A stretch of DNA of 64,000 nucleotides from Atrina japonica. Its lineage: Eukaryota; Mollusca; Bivalvia; Pterioida; Pinnidae. Under the pieces are notes generated by a model that worked only from the letters and a program-made list of their open reading frames with translations, did not search any database and was not told the origin of the DNA. The position numbers and the translations under genes were made by a program. Of this stretch, positions 1-14,900 are shown in pieces. Position 1 is the first letter of the stretch. Each line of letters opens with the position of its first letter. The DNA lies in the NCBI GenBank assembly GCA_030159075.1, contig BROG01000110.1, forward strand, positions 38,501-102,500, written 5' to 3'.

Positions 1-1596
1 TTATGGCCTAAACAAGAAAAACCAACAAAAAAAGGGATAACTCTGGAAATACAGGACATAAAGGAGGTGCTTAAGTTAAGAAGTGGCAGGTGCAATCAAT
101 AACACCTATTAATGGATAGATGAACAATGACACGTATCATACGATGAGCTTATAACAAAAGCAAGTAGTATCATATTATCAATGATTTAATGTGGGTTAA
201 AATTTAATCATTATGAATAACTCACATTTAAAAGAATTTTCAAAGCAACACCTTGAGGAAATCCCATTTTGTCTTCTTTGGTTTTCATTATTCTATAAAA
301 GTCAGTTCTGCAAAAACAAATAAGAACCAAAGATATACATTACATCGGACTGTCATAACTCTGAAATCACAGGTGTAGATTGATAAAAATCAAATCAGGC
401 TGTTTATTAGTGAAATAAAGATGCACTGACATACCGTAAAAGAGTTGAATAAATTTGGAAAGAATAAACCCTTTTGCAGAGGGTTATGGTGAAAATGTCA
501 ACACAAGATATCAACATTAAATAAGCTGTTTTAAATTGTTAAACTTCATATCACAATGGAACAGTACGTATGGTCAGTGACAGTGTGGAGATCAGATTAA
601 AAGTGAAACCACAGGAGTCTGAAATGCCCAGTGTAATGGTTCGTGACCAGTTTCTATGAAGTACCAATTACCGTGGGTTTCATGATTGTACAAGAACGTG
701 TGTTTCCCCAACAAACGATGCTGGCGATGGTGCAGTTTAAGACGTCTGAATAACAAATTATTGTTAGTAAAACATAATTTCATTCTGTGTCCCCGTCTTT
801 AAAAAAATCGTAAAATACATTGACGGTCATTGAAATGCTGGCTTATCATAGATAATCATGAAAAGGGGTTTTATTTGTGTTCACCCAGCGTTTGTCAAAA
901 TGTCAAAATGAAAAAATCAGCATGCTCCAAGGGGAAATCATTCTAACCTGGCACAAATGGGGTCATAGTGACCAGAAAATATAATGACGAATAAGATTAT
1001 TTAGTTACATATAATCTTAATTCATTTCTTGAACTGATATTTATGGACATTTTCAGTCATACTGTAGCAGTGTTTAAAGTGAGTTTTAGAAATAATATGA
1101 TTGGTTTGATGCATAATTGATTTATTGTTCTGGAATTAAACAGATGTCACCTCTGTCGTCTGAGGTAATTAGAGCGTTCCGTCTTTGTGCTATAAATAGC
1201 TTCGCAACCAATAAAGGGAACCACCGTTATAAAAAGTAATATAATAAACAATCTTGTGAATAAATATTTATATTGTTCTTATAGAATTGTTAAAAAAAAT
1301 AATGATTCACAAGTTTGGATGCTTTAAATTTAAAATGGTAAGCTTTAATCGCATAAACAACGAGATTTAAAAAGTCACGGTAATTGGTCCTTCGACTCAT
1401 GCAAAAGCAGACAAAAAATCGTTTTTGTAATCGTCTATAAATACTATTCACACTTAAACTATTTCAGTTTTTATGTATCAAGAATTTGTTTATCATGGAT
1501 TACACAAGTTATGTAGCAAACTTCAGTGTTCTGTGTGTCCAGTTACAGAACATATCGAGGAAAAATGATGAAAAAATCACGGTAACTAGTCGCTAA
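1..1596. other. 5' flank of PGAP1, no gene seen
   Basis: AT-rich sequence with stops in all frames at short spacing. I see no exon-like segment, no tandem array and no clear repeat. It is presumably intergenic or distal upstream sequence of the PGAP1 gene that begins at 2203. Confidence 0.4.
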
Positions 1597-1815
1597 CCAC
1601 TATAGTATTTGTTAATACAACACCGGGCGTTTCACACTCCTGTGTAGGCCGAACAGTCTGCCCCGATAAAAAAAAAAAAAATAAGAAAAAAAAATAAAAA
1701 AAAAAAAAAAAAAAAACAAAAAGAACAAAAATAAAAAAAAACCCTCCCCCCCCCCCCAAATCGCTTAAAATCGGGGCAGAACGTTCGGCCCAATTCGTCC
1801 TGTGTTGACACATAA
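1597..1815. repeat. Hairpin (inverted-repeat) element with A-rich loop
   Basis: Two arms, 1647-1667 and 1770-1790, are inverted copies of each other: 19 of 21 positions pair, with cores GGCCGAAC and TCTGCCCCGAT. Between them lies a run of almost pure A (about 1669-1741) followed by a run of C (about 1745-1757). The outer flanks (CCTGTGT and TTAATACAACAC types) look only loosely symmetrical. The GC-rich arms contrast with the surrounding AT-rich DNA, which suggests a foldback-type mobile element. It lies about 400 bp upstream of the PGAP1 start codon. Confidence 0.6.
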
Positions 1816-1914
1816 ATTCAGAAACCGAGAAAGTGAAACGCCGCTACGGCCCCACAGTCTGTATTAGTGTTTAAAAGAAAAACGTTTTAAATTTGAAGGC
1901 AGCATTGTACCGTC

Positions 1915-1924
1915 TATATAAAAA
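1915..1924 (+). promoter_or_regulatory. Possible TATA box upstream of PGAP1
   Basis: TATATAAAAA lies 279 bp before the PGAP1 ATG. In this AT-rich DNA such a string can occur by chance, and no initiator or downstream element is evident, so this is only a weak candidate core promoter. It would imply a 5' UTR of roughly 250 bases. Confidence 0.2.
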
Positions 1925-2202
1925 GCCAAACACTGCATGTAGAAAATTTTCAATTTTCCCTTCGTGTTGCAATATTCCCAAAAGGGCTGAATCGTATCTG
2001 TCGTTCATCTCCACCATGATGTCAGTTATGTACTGTTTATGTGATCGCTCTTTGTCACAAAATGTTTGAAATTGTATGCATAAGACAGCTGTCTTTTAAA
2101 CGTTTTGATGATATAAAAAATAATCTTTCGGATTTCTTCTATATTTATCAAGTACATTAAGTATTGACTAGTAACTTCCGATGATACGCCTCTCTTCAAA
2201 CC

Positions 2203-2334
2203 ATGGCGGTAGTGAAAATTCTTTTCTCGACTGTTTGCGTTAGTATTCTGGTTTATGGAACGATTGATATCCTTACAACGTTTGAAGAAAACAAATGTCA
2301 GATGACTTACATGTTTGAAATGCCAGAATATTTG
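2203..2334 (+). CDS. PGAP1: PGAP1 exon 1 (residues 1-44)
   Basis: The first ATG is in context ACCATGG, which is a strong start. Residues about 4-22 are hydrophobic and act as a signal-anchor. They are followed by [17 protein letters not shown], which matches the conserved FEENKC.M.YMFE.PEY of the family. The exon ends in phase 0 before GTTTGT. Confidence 0.9.
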
Positions 2335-5300
2335 GTTTGTATTTCTGTTTAAATAAATTAAAATTGTTGTTCAAGTATGTATTAGATCCATTGGCATTGG
2401 CCTGTCTTAACATTAGGATGATTAGCCTGGGGTCCTAAATTGGGATGCCGGGTTCATTATCTGTAACACTAATCTTACACAGCTTATTAGGTCCTTGAAC
2501 GTGTGAATATCTAGTTTAGTACTAATGGTAGACACGTACATTATTCAGAACATAATTATCCTCACCTATCTTGTATTTCAGGAAATTGTAGATGCACGTA
2601 TCTCAAGATTTGTGCAGCATTTATGTCATGATTATTTTTGTTGAAAATTTATTTGTGAAAATTGATGTTTTTTTTAATTTGCATTCTAGATCTAATCAGT
2701 TTGGGAAATTCTGTGACATTTATGTGAAACTTGGGGAAAATCATGAAATCAAATTATTTCATCAGTTCAATTTTAATATTTATTTATTAAAAAAAAGTTG
2801 GGAATGAAACCTAATTTGAATTACCCCAATGGAAGACTACAGTACCAGATTACATCCCTTCACTGGCTTTAATTTTCTATGGCTGCACACAACTGGTGCT
2901 GAATGTATTTGGTACCTACGGTAATAAAACTGACATACGAATTGCCCACACCACATGATTCTAAACATTGATGGGAGAAGCTGATGCATAACAGTTTGCA
3001 GTTGCATCACTGTTAGATCAGCTCAGTAGCTATGTGGAGTCCTTGATGGTGTTAGTAAGCTTACATGCTATACATCAAAACAATGAATTTAAAGAAAATT
3101 AATTTAATGAGCTGCTTGATATTTTATTCATTACATGATACATGTATTTGTAGAAGTACAGTAACAGTATTTGTAGAAGTGGGTCGGTTGGTAGACACAT
3201 TCTCATTTTATTTATGCTTTAATTTTTTATGTGAATTACACAAAATTTAAGATATTGTTATGTACCGATATACTAAAAAAGATAAATGGGCAAAACTGCC
3301 CAAACAAATTTTGGGTCAGGGCTTTTTGGTTGATTGGTCAAGCCATATCAAATAAATTTTTTTTAATTTTATTTTTTTACCAAAATTAAGAAAGTAATAG
3401 TAAAAGACATAAATGCTCTGTATGTATATTTATATACCGGTACTCTGTATGCCTACATGTACTTCCTGTAGAAATCATGTATTCTGACATCATTATACAT
3501 GTATATAATAACAAGGCATTCATTGTTCATTTAGAAAAAAAGTTGTAAAAGTTTACAGGTATGAAATGTAGATGTATGTCAATGTCTCAGTTTTGTTGCT
3601 ATTAAACATTTTAGAAAACATACGCTTAGTACCATGTACCTGTTACCTATAACTCAATTATCAGAGAGTTGAATAATTTACATGTACAATGATGTAAGTA
3701 TTTGCATATCAAATGATACATATAACTTACAATGCCTTTACATTTTGTATATCCCCCATATTGATCATCCTGTTTTTATATTTTTCTTACTGCTGAATAC
3801 TACGGTATATGAATAAGGTCAATGACTTTGGATCAGTAAATGGTGAATTCATTTACTTACAAGTACTGTTACATTATGTACATCATACTCATGATACTGT
3901 CTAAATTTACAAGATTTTTTCATGTTAAAAAAGATAAATAAAATTAAAAACTTACAATTCATCAATGAAAAATAAAATGTTTTAGCACATTATATCCACC
4001 TAAAAAGTTTAAATTTGAATTGCAATTTAAGGGTAAAGTTACATGTACATGTATAGTAAACATTTAATTTGTTGTTACCGTATAAACTTAAATAACAAAC
4101 ATTGGGAATGGTTGGAAGTCGATCTGCTTCATCACATCAAATACAATGTTTTGATTTTTTGTACGAGGGAAGGGGGTTCCATAGCCGAGTGGTTAGAGCA
4201 TCACAGTTTTAACCATGAAGTCTCTCACTTTTAGTCAGTGTAGATTTTAGCCGCTCCAGAATCTTAGCTGATTTTTGTGAAGAAGTTTGCTAATTTACTG
4301 GCGGAAGGCTAGTTGTCTCTTCCCAGGTACATTGTAACCAGGTCTCTCCTCCATCATTAAAAATTGGCTGCCACCATACAGCTGAAAAATTGAGTGTGTA
4401 ATAAAACACTGTTCAAAATTCAAATTCAAAACTGAACAATGATCTGATACATTCCTTTAAATACATGTACCTGAACCCACCATCACCAAATTTACACATT
4501 ACTCTATTTAAGTGAAACACACAAAATTAATGCTGCAACTGGACATATTAGTATTTTGATGGCATACAAATTGTTAGAAAAAAAATGTTAAAAATTTTGT
4601 TCCTTTGGAAAAACTTCAGAAATGTTAAAAAATTGTTTGAGTGCATACTCAAATTTTGAGTACCATATGCAACATTTTTATCTATTTTTTACAGGAAAAT
4701 CATGAATGTACTCAGAATCTTTATGTGAATGTTGAAAAATAATAATGTGTTTCCTATGCAATCACTGAATCAGATCCAGAAGTTTTATAAAAGTTGAGCT
4801 AGAGTATTAACTAAAATTGAGTGACTTTGAGTCCTGTATCAATATTTAGTCCCATTATCATTAATATTGTCATTTCTTGTAACATTGAATACCCAAAGAT
4901 CAACATTTATATTTTCTTTTATGTTCAGAAAATACCGCTAAGTCAGCAGTTAGTATCCAGATTCCCTAAATATGGATTGTATGTTTACGGAGAAGGGTAT
5001 GTCAGATTTACTTTATAAATTTTATAAAAACAAAAATCATCTATGTTTTTATAAAAATATTGATATATGTATATATTTGTATGCATATAGGGTCTTCTTT
5101 ACACATGTATTTATATATAATGTATATTTTGTATTAAGGTACTTATTAGTAGTAGCAGATACCATACGATGTACACAATTTTTCAAAAATGTAATACCTA
5201 TTATTATATCTCGTGTTTTGTTAAATTATTCACGATTGGATTAAAAGCAGTCACATGACAAAAGATAAGAAGGATATATCGCCAAAAATTTGCCTCCAAG

Positions 5301-5835
5301 GAAATAACCCGAGGTAATCATGTGACCGTGGTATAATACCTTCGTTGCCATTGGCAAGGGGGATAATACCAGGGAAATAACCCCTTACCCACAAATCTCA
5401 TGTGCATATAAATCGAACGCACTGAACAATGAACCCGATCATGGAGTGCATCCATTTTTCGGGTATTTCTGAGATAAAATAGTAAAATATATAGCAGAAA
5501 AACATTATGTTGCATTTAATTCATGACTAGTAAATAACACATGGATTCTATTAAGTTTTAACACCAAAGGAAACAGTCAGTCACTTAATATTTTATTTAA
5601 AACAATGAGTGAGTGACAGGGAAATTTACATAATAAAAACACTGAACATGTAAAACTGTTGATGAAAGCTGTATACCACTGAGTTACATATCCAGAAGTT
5701 ACAATTGTGTTAAATATGTCATTTATATAATGTGTATTTTGTGTTGAGGTACATAATACATTGCAAAATCTATTTCACATTCCACATGTTCCATAATAAT
5801 CTAAGACCAGTTTGATATATATATATAATATATAA

Positions 5836-5927
<92 letters not shown>

Positions 5928-8900
5928 GTTTTATCTGAATCTACATATAGCTGTTGAATTAACCTTAATACTAGTAGACCAAAATTCTGCCATGATTTTT
6001 AAACTGCCTGATTTTACCAAAAAATTAACTTAAAATTGTAGCAAAATTTCTGCCGAGATTAACCTGTTTGTAAAATTTTCATTTACTATTTCAGTCCATA
6101 TGCCAAGCAAGTTGGGTGAGTAAGAATTCACTATCATCATTTAGTACAGCACAGGTTACTGTGCTGGAATTTGATTACTGTGTATTTTTGCATATTTGGA
6201 AGGTGTTTTTTTCTGTGAATACTTTTTAAAAAAGTTGCAAACATTATTTACGCAATAATCAAATACAACCAGAGTCATAAACTCAATTGCCATTGATTAT
6301 GTTCCAACCTAGAGTTAACCTTAATTATAATCATGAATTGCTAAATCCTAATTCATGACCTGGAAATGAGACCAAATGTTTACATACGTACCAGTGTGCA
6401 TATAAACAGAAGAGTCCATTCATGTGCAGTGATGATTCCCCTGATTATTCACTCCAGTGTTTCTGGTGACTTATGAGTGATAAGATGATTACGCCACATA
6501 TCAGAAAACAGGAGCATTGAGAGATTGGTATTAAATCACCAAATCCTGGGGAAAAAAATGGACTCTAGATGTAGATCAAATTGTTTAGCCTAGTCCAAAT
6601 GTGTCTTCAGGGATGAATGAGTCATTTAGGTTGAGTAAATTCAGTCGTAATATGATTTTGTAATTGTGTCTCCCCCTTCTCAAAAAGTAGATATGTTGTT
6701 TTTGTATGAGCATAACAATCTTTGTACTTAAGGTAGAATGACAGTATTTGGTATACATGGTAATGAAATCAAGACAATGTGTCATAAACAAAAATTATGG
6801 GAGCGACCCCTTTATTACAGTAAGTTACTGCCCTTTGTAAAAGTAGAATACTGTCCAGAGCATAACTCTCTCTATATATTTGAGATAGGATGATAATATT
6901 TGGTATATGTGGTAATGACATCAAGACAGTGTGAGATGAACAAAAATTATGGGGATCCACCCTTTCATTACAGAGTTATTGTCCTTTGTTAAAAATATTA
7001 TCCAGAGCATAGCTCTCTATGTATTTGAGATATGATGATCATATTTGTTATACATGGTAATGACACCAAGACGATGTGAGGTGGAAAAAAATTATGGGGA
7101 TCAACCTTTTTATTGCAGAGTTCCTCATAAAAATATTCGATAAATTAAATATGTCAATTATTAACAAACATTAATTAATACAATATTTCTCTAGAACTTT
7201 TCTCTAGAACATTGTCAATGACACAACAGTACTCTTTCATTTCGTAGAGGGGGAGACATTTGATTTAGCTGTGCTTAAAACAAGACAAATTCTCTTTTTT
7301 TTTCAGAAATCTTAAGTTTTCTGGTGTCCCAGTTTTATTCATTCCTGGTAATTCTGGAAGCCATAAACAAGGTATGAATATTCGACGCCTGAAATTCCTC
7401 CTTAATTTTTTTACAACATAGTCATCTATGTTAATAGTTTGTTGCTGTTCTGTCAATAAATATATAACAAAGCAGGGTTTTTCGTTAAGAGCCAACACCT
7501 GGTGATTTTCACAGCCTATAGTTACTTTCTTTTTGATTGCTCCCTACTTTATCTGAATGGAAAAAATGAAATATCTTTAATTTTCAGAAATTAATTTACT
7601 TAAAAGTCAAATAGTTCTCAGTGATTGTATAAATAAATAATGCCAAATGTTCTTTCTGCCTAAAGCCAATTCACTTATCAGATTTTATATATCTTTTTTT
7701 GGTGTTTAAACATCTTGCCAAGAATTTTTCACTTACCGGTATATGGAAATGTCGCAAGCTTTATGTGAAATGCCACAAATTTTGACCTGTGCTATAGACA
7801 TAGGCCCGTGCAGTGAGGGTTCTTTTATGTGTCATGGCATGGGGCCTGGGTTTTAAGTCTCATCTGAAAGACTTGTGACTCACTTTGTATGCTGGTTGGC
7901 AAAGGAATTGTTACTACTAGTCTTTGGTATGATCTTGTACCAGGAATTGAAGCCAGGACCTTCGGCTTGTGAGTTGAACATTCTACTGTTAAACCACCAG
8001 TTGAGGTGTAGTGTCAAAGTGTATGTTATGGTTGTGTTGTCATTCTTTCTTGACTTCGTACTTATTTCAGATGTTTATTTCATTGTCTTATTTATCTGCC
8101 ATAAACTTTGATTTGCATGTGCAACCAATACACATTAGTCAGCATCTTGATCTAGATTTTCAAAAAACCAAAACCAAAAGCATTGTTAGTTACAAAATTA
8201 ATACTATAATCAGTCATATTGATTTGTTTATTTAGGACATGTGTAATTAATAACTGGCTGATAACCCAGCTGATATTAGCAGGCAAGCGGTTGGCAGATA
8301 ATGGCACAGATTAAAGTCTATTTCTTGAATGTCTGAAAAATAAGTTTGTACTTTGTCAGGATTTAATTTTAAATTAAACTTTTTGCTCTTGATATAATTT
8401 TTTACTATGACTGAATAATTTAATTTTTTGTAAAACACCTCATTAGATTTGATGAAAATGCTAGGCTAAATCTGTGTAACCTACTTTGCTATGACGCAAG
8501 GAACTACATCAGCCGTTGCTAGGACAACAAGTGCAGCTGTTCAATATATCATTGGGCTCCATCATCAATTGTTTGTGTTGTATTTTTTAAATATCATGAG
8601 AAGAATCTAAAATTGAATTTAAAGGATTGTATTTTTCACATCTTATTAAATTATAAGGATTAACATTAACTTTTCAGTTGGTTACTGAAAAATAACCAAT
8701 GTTGAGGCAGAGTACACGTTTTTGTATTGTGTGAAGTGTATTCTGGGCTTAATAGTTTTTTTTTTGTATTCAAACCCACAGAGCATAACTGTAGGATTTG
8801 TCGAGATATCTTCTATGGTTTTTGAGGCTGGACTTTTTTATTTTGTAGAGTAATTATGTACATTTTGTATATATTGAAGATAAGCATCTTGTTTGGGATT

Positions 8901-11900
8901 GTGATTTTCATGAATTTTGCACAAATTCACAGTTAATTGGACTTAGTCATCTTTTTCTGATACAGTGATAGTTTATATAAAACATATATCAAATATAAAA
9001 ATTGCGCTCCTACTAGCCTTATTTGTATTATTTTGATTATGATAATTGAATTTCAAACAGTGAGGTCCCTTGGATCTGTGGCATTAAGAAGAGCAATGGA
9101 TAAAGGAATGCAGTATCATTTTGATTACTTTTCCATAGATTTCAATGAGGTAAGTATTTCCAGCCCTAATATCATACAAGCAACTTGCGTTAAGTACACT
9201 ACAAATTGAAAAAAATTCTACTGTTATCTTACACAATGCAATTAACTCATTCACCCATAAAGACACATTTGGACTTGCCTAAGAGTCCATTGTTTCTCGG
9301 GGATCGACGAGTTAAGCCTTTTCTGTTATTAGGTATATCATATTTTCTAAAGTTTACATCCATGTAAACTAAACTTAATGTACACTGTCAAAAACTAAAA
9401 CACCACGAACAATTTTTAGCTCACCTGAACCAAAGGTTCAAGTGAGGATTTCTGATCACCTTTTTTCCATCATCCATCAGTCTGTCCATCTGTCCATTAA
9501 GTTTTCATGTTTTCAACATCTTCAGTACTCACATTTGATATAAATGGTAAAGGAAGTGAAAAAAATGTGATGTTTCTATGGCCATAATTGTACTTATTTT
9601 GAAATAAAATTGCATGATGCATGCTAGTTTTTGCTAATTCGTTAACTCTGGAAATAACATGCTGCATTTTCTCAGTCTGGTATCCTTTATTGAAATAAAT
9701 CTGCAATATCTTTGAATTTTTGTAATTTCCAGTATTGAGTGTATTATATCAGCCACAGACATAGAGTTATTTTATATATGCCTGTGATTATAACGATTAG
9801 ATCTAACTTGTATCAGTACTTTAAGTAACTTGATATGTATTTTACCTGTGATTAGGTAGAGAAATGTTCTCTTGATAGAAATTTAATTTTAAAATTTTTT
9901 CTGAATTTTTTAAGATTGCAAAAAAAGGAGGGAGGGTAGTTTTTCACACTGTCAGCTCCTTCTTAACTGCTTTAGGGATTGTGATGAACCTTTATAGGAA
10001 GCAAGTACTCAAGGTCTTTTACCAAGTTCATTCATTTTGGATTGAACAGCCTAGGGGTGAATGAAGGGTGAGGCAGAGTAGGCCTCAGGGGGTACCTATA
10101 TTTTAAAAATTTCTCCTCCAGAACTGCTGCATGGATTGAAAAACTAAATGGCATCTGTGTGATTTACTTAGATGTGTGATTCAAGTTTGTTAATTTCGTA
10201 GAATTCAGAAAATAAATTTTACACAGGTCTTTTCAGACTTTGTCATTTTCATTCATTTTTGTATGATTTCTTTAATTTTCTGCTCTTTTATTCATTATGA
10301 TGCATTCATTTTATGTATTTTACCTGTAATTAGGTAGAGAAATGCTCTCTTGAAAGAATTTTGCTGAAAATTAATTTTTGAATTTTTTATGAATTTTTTA
10401 AAATTATAAAAATGAAGGGGACCCTATCGGCATTTTTCCTTACTATTAGCTTGTTCTTCAAACCCGCTTTGCAAGAAGGAAGTACAGAAGAAGTCCTAAT
10501 GACCAATGTGGCCCATGGGCCTCTTGTTCAAAGGTCTTGGGTGTACTGGCAAAACATTTTACCATGATCAAACTCTATGCATAGCATTGGTTCTAATATA
10601 TTTGTGCCAACATTAACCATCCATCCCTCATTTGATTTAATATGGATTTTTTGTGTTTATAAACATGTGACAGTTGCTGATGTGTAGTTTCTAAAACTAC
10701 TTAACCTATTGTTGGATAAGAAATATAAATATAATCTGTGATTAATAGCTCTACAACTTCTGAAAATGCTATGTTGCAAGTTGTCACTCTTTTTAAATTT
10801 TTTGTTTTCCTATATCTTTTGAAATTGACATCTTTGCAGGAGTTATCTGCTTTATTTGGAGGGGTTTTGAAGTCAGAAACAGGTAAGATTAGACAGTCAG
10901 TTTTCAGTCTTTATTTCCAGACAATGGTTAGAAATTGGGGCTCCAGTGCATAGTTTCATGAACATTTACTTCTTAACAGAAGTAAAATCTTAACTTAAAA
11001 CTTTTTTCCTTTGGTTCAGATTTCCTTAAATTTGTATTTTAGGAAAAGTTTGAACACACTTAAGATTATTCTTAAAGGAGTAGGTACAGTAAGGGTAATT
11101 TTTGGCCCAACCTCAAAATTAAAAGAAATTGTGATATACTTCTGTATCACCCTTTTTACTTTTAATTTCTAGCATTTTTTAATTATTTAGTTGATTCTTT
11201 ATACTTTTGGGGTAAAAAACACGAAAAAATAATAAAAAATCAAGGATTTCTGGATATTTTGATAAAATATCCAAATAACATAACACAGGTATAAAACAAA
11301 AATGGAAATGTTGCATAACATCACAAAGTTTCATAACAAAGCTTTATTTAGACATAAAAAATGTATAAAAATCCAGTTTTGGGGATAAAAATGTCTTTTT
11401 TAAATAAAATTCACTGATTTCTGGAAATTCTTTCTTACAATTTAAACAAGACAGACACAGACAATTGAAATAATTACAATGCTGAATCAGGTCTTGACCT
11501 ATCATTAACAAACATTTTTTCAGCTATTATAACATTTTTGAGAGAAAATTGGGGGTAAAAAATGTGTTTTTTTGTTGAAAAATCACAGATTTCAGGAATA
11601 TCTCAATAACAATTCAGAAAAGTAAAAAAATAAATTATTGAGTGGTGAAAAGCTTGCATAATATTATGATTTATCATACAAGAAAATATTTAGTAATGTT
11701 TTATACTTTTACAAGATGTTTTTGGGCACAAAAGGTATTTTTTGTATAAAATTCTCAGATTTCTGGAAAATATTGTTAAAATTCTAACAAGTCACACAAT
11801 GGCAATTAAAGTATTAAAAACAATGAATAATATTATGATTTTTCATTAACTGGTTTGAAATGTATTACACATGTACTGTCACATTTTAAACAAGTCGTAC

Positions 11901-14900
11901 AATGACAATTGAAGTAATGAAAACCATGCAGAAGAATATTATGTTTCTTGAAAAAGTAATGAATTGACTTAAGCATTGACTCTATATTTTTCCGGTTCAC
12001 TACGAAATGACGTGAATGAAGACTGTGCACACTGTGTAATTCGCGAATTAAGGCCTTATGTCTGAAATTATACTAACGGAAAAAAGAAACTATGTATACT
12101 TAAAAGTTAAAAAAAAACATGAAAAGTATTCTTACATGTAGATTGCTCTTTATTCTTAAAGGCATGGTTAAATACACTAAACATGTGTTTGAGTACTCAA
12201 TTTGTTAAATATCGTGTTTGATTGACTCGAGGGCCACAGCATGCTTTTCTGGAGTTTCCTTGCTAAGTAATACGTGGTTGGTAATCAATTAGAATTTCTT
12301 GCTTTCATTGACAGTATTCAATGTATTGAAACAGAAAAACATAGATTGAAAATGATCGTTTGCGTGCTATTAGGATGCTGGAAGCTGGTATGCCTTACTT
12401 TCAATCGCTGTTCGTATCAACTATAATGGACATAATCCGTGATTTGATGTTTGAATCGAAAGACAATCTATTATATTAAATAATGATATACATAATTTAA
12501 CAATATTCTGTATATTAATCTATAAATGAAATTACTAAACTACACAGTTTCTTTTTTCCGCTAGTATATATTGCTGCCTTCTAATCCTGTTCCACCAGAG
12601 ACAGCAAAGCATCATACATGCCAACTCTCCTGATTTTGGCCCTTTTTCCTGACATCCCGATCATTCTTTTAAAAACCCCTTCTTTCTCCCGATTTTTTAA
12701 TATTTCATTCCAAAAACGATAAATGTTCCGAAATTTGAAAAATGACATGCCAGATTTCCACATGAAACAATACACTAGCTTTCAAAAAAGTTTTGTAACC
12801 AATCAGAGGCTGGTTTGTACCCCTCGTCGCTGTTTGATTGGTTTTAGTAATGTGTTGTTGGAGTGACTAAATGCTGTCATGGAGTACCAAGGGCAGTCAC
12901 ACTGCCTCAAATGAGGAAATAAGTTATCAAACAATAATTTCTGGAATTGATACCAGTTTAGATAAAACAAGAACAAAAAATATTTACAGTGTATTGATTA
13001 ATTTCCACTGAAAATGCCTCATTCAAGGAAGGTTTTATCTGTTTCCATCCTTCAGCCTGTCTGGTATAAGTTTTGAAATTGCCCACCATTCATTTAATAA
13101 TGGTTCCATAGGAATGGTACATCTATTGATTCTCTGACTGCTTGTTATGTTTTTTTGGTATATGTTTGAAATTTGAAGTAGAATTCAGTTTTGATTTCCG
13201 GTATATCATTTTCAGAATTTGTTCATGTATGTGTGAAGAAAATATTACGACTCTACAAAGGTACCAGCAACCCACCAACATCTGTGATAATTGTTGGACA
13301 TTCTATGGTAAATATATTTAATATCTTATAAGAATTTTTGTGTTTATAATGCCATGTTGGATCAAGTTAATTTTTTTTTATTAAAAAGTCCACAATTTTT
13401 GTAAAATAGATCATTGTTCACATAAATATACTCTTAGTTGAAATAAAATACTTAAAAAAATCAGACGATGAACTCAAGACTGATTCAAACATAAAGGACT
13501 GTGATTCAGAGAAAAATGATTTACTTAAAAAAGAATATGATTCACACAAAAAATCATAAAAAAATATTCTTAAAAATTATCAAAATAATATCGTCTGATA
13601 TATAGAAACATTTGTTTTCAATTAGAATTTTTTAGCTCGCCATGACAAAAGTCTGGAGGGTAATGCCATACCGTTGGCGTGGTTGTGGTCGTTGTCAGTG
13701 TCCGTAGACAAAATTTTAACCTGGCCTATATCTTCTTAACTGCAAGGGACATGACTTTGATATCTCACATATAGAGGTTTCATTTGGTGCCATGAGTTTT
13801 GACCTAGTGTCCTTGACCTTGGACTTTGACCCACTTTTCCAAAAATTTTACCTTGGCTATATCTTTAAAACCATAAGGGTTAGGACTGTGATATTTCACA
13901 TATAAATTTCTTATGGCCAGATTTTTTACCTAGTGAACTTGACCTTGGACTTTGACCTACTTTTCAAAACTTGAGCTGAACGAATAAAACTACTTACCAT
14001 ATCATGACTTTAAAACCTGACAGCTGTAGGTCAACACATATTTTGAAAATTTACACCCATTTCTGGCAAGCTTTGTAGTCTTCTGACAACTCTTGTTTAA
14101 AACCACTGTTTGGCAACAGAATGGGAAATACCCTTTGGACGAAAATCTTTTGGATAAAATAACCACTGGATTTGAGAAGTGGTGAGTGTTGTACCCAAGT
14201 GCTCAGAGAGTTATCTGGAACACAGTATATTATTTTCTCTTACTACTGTTTATCATCTATTAACTCAGTGTATTTACATTTTCTAATTACCAAAGTCTTG
14301 TATATTAATTATTTTGTACTAAACATTGATGTGATATATTTAGAGCAACACTGAATCAATAATTTCATGCTTTTACTTTTATAAAGGGTGGCATGTTGGC
14401 GAGAGCCTTATTCACCCTTCCAGACTTCGATCACAACATGGTGAACACAATAATTACTCAGGCTACGCCACATCAGGCTCCATGTAAGTACTTACCATTG
14501 CAATTTTTACCATATGCTATCATTTGTTAAAACCAGTGGTTGAACATTTTAAACTTCTTTTCAGAAACCAAATGGCCAAGTCTTTCTAAATTTGTTGTCT
14601 AAGAGTAATGGAAGTAAAAATTGTAAAGTACATGATTTATTCTCCCTGAGGGACTACGACCTTTTTGTCCCTTGTTTAACCCTGTCATCCCATAGTATCT
14701 AAATGGTGTGCTCCTTTCTATTGTCTTAGCCCAGTCTATTATGGTCTGTAGTGTTGAAAAGATTCAGCTTGAATTCCATAAAACAACATTTTTTAGAACA
14801 TTTTTTGGCAAGAAATAATAACTTGGATTCTGACTTTGACTTTTTTTTAATAGCAATAAATGTAGATGGCCAAATAGCAGAGTTCTATAAGGAGGTCAAC

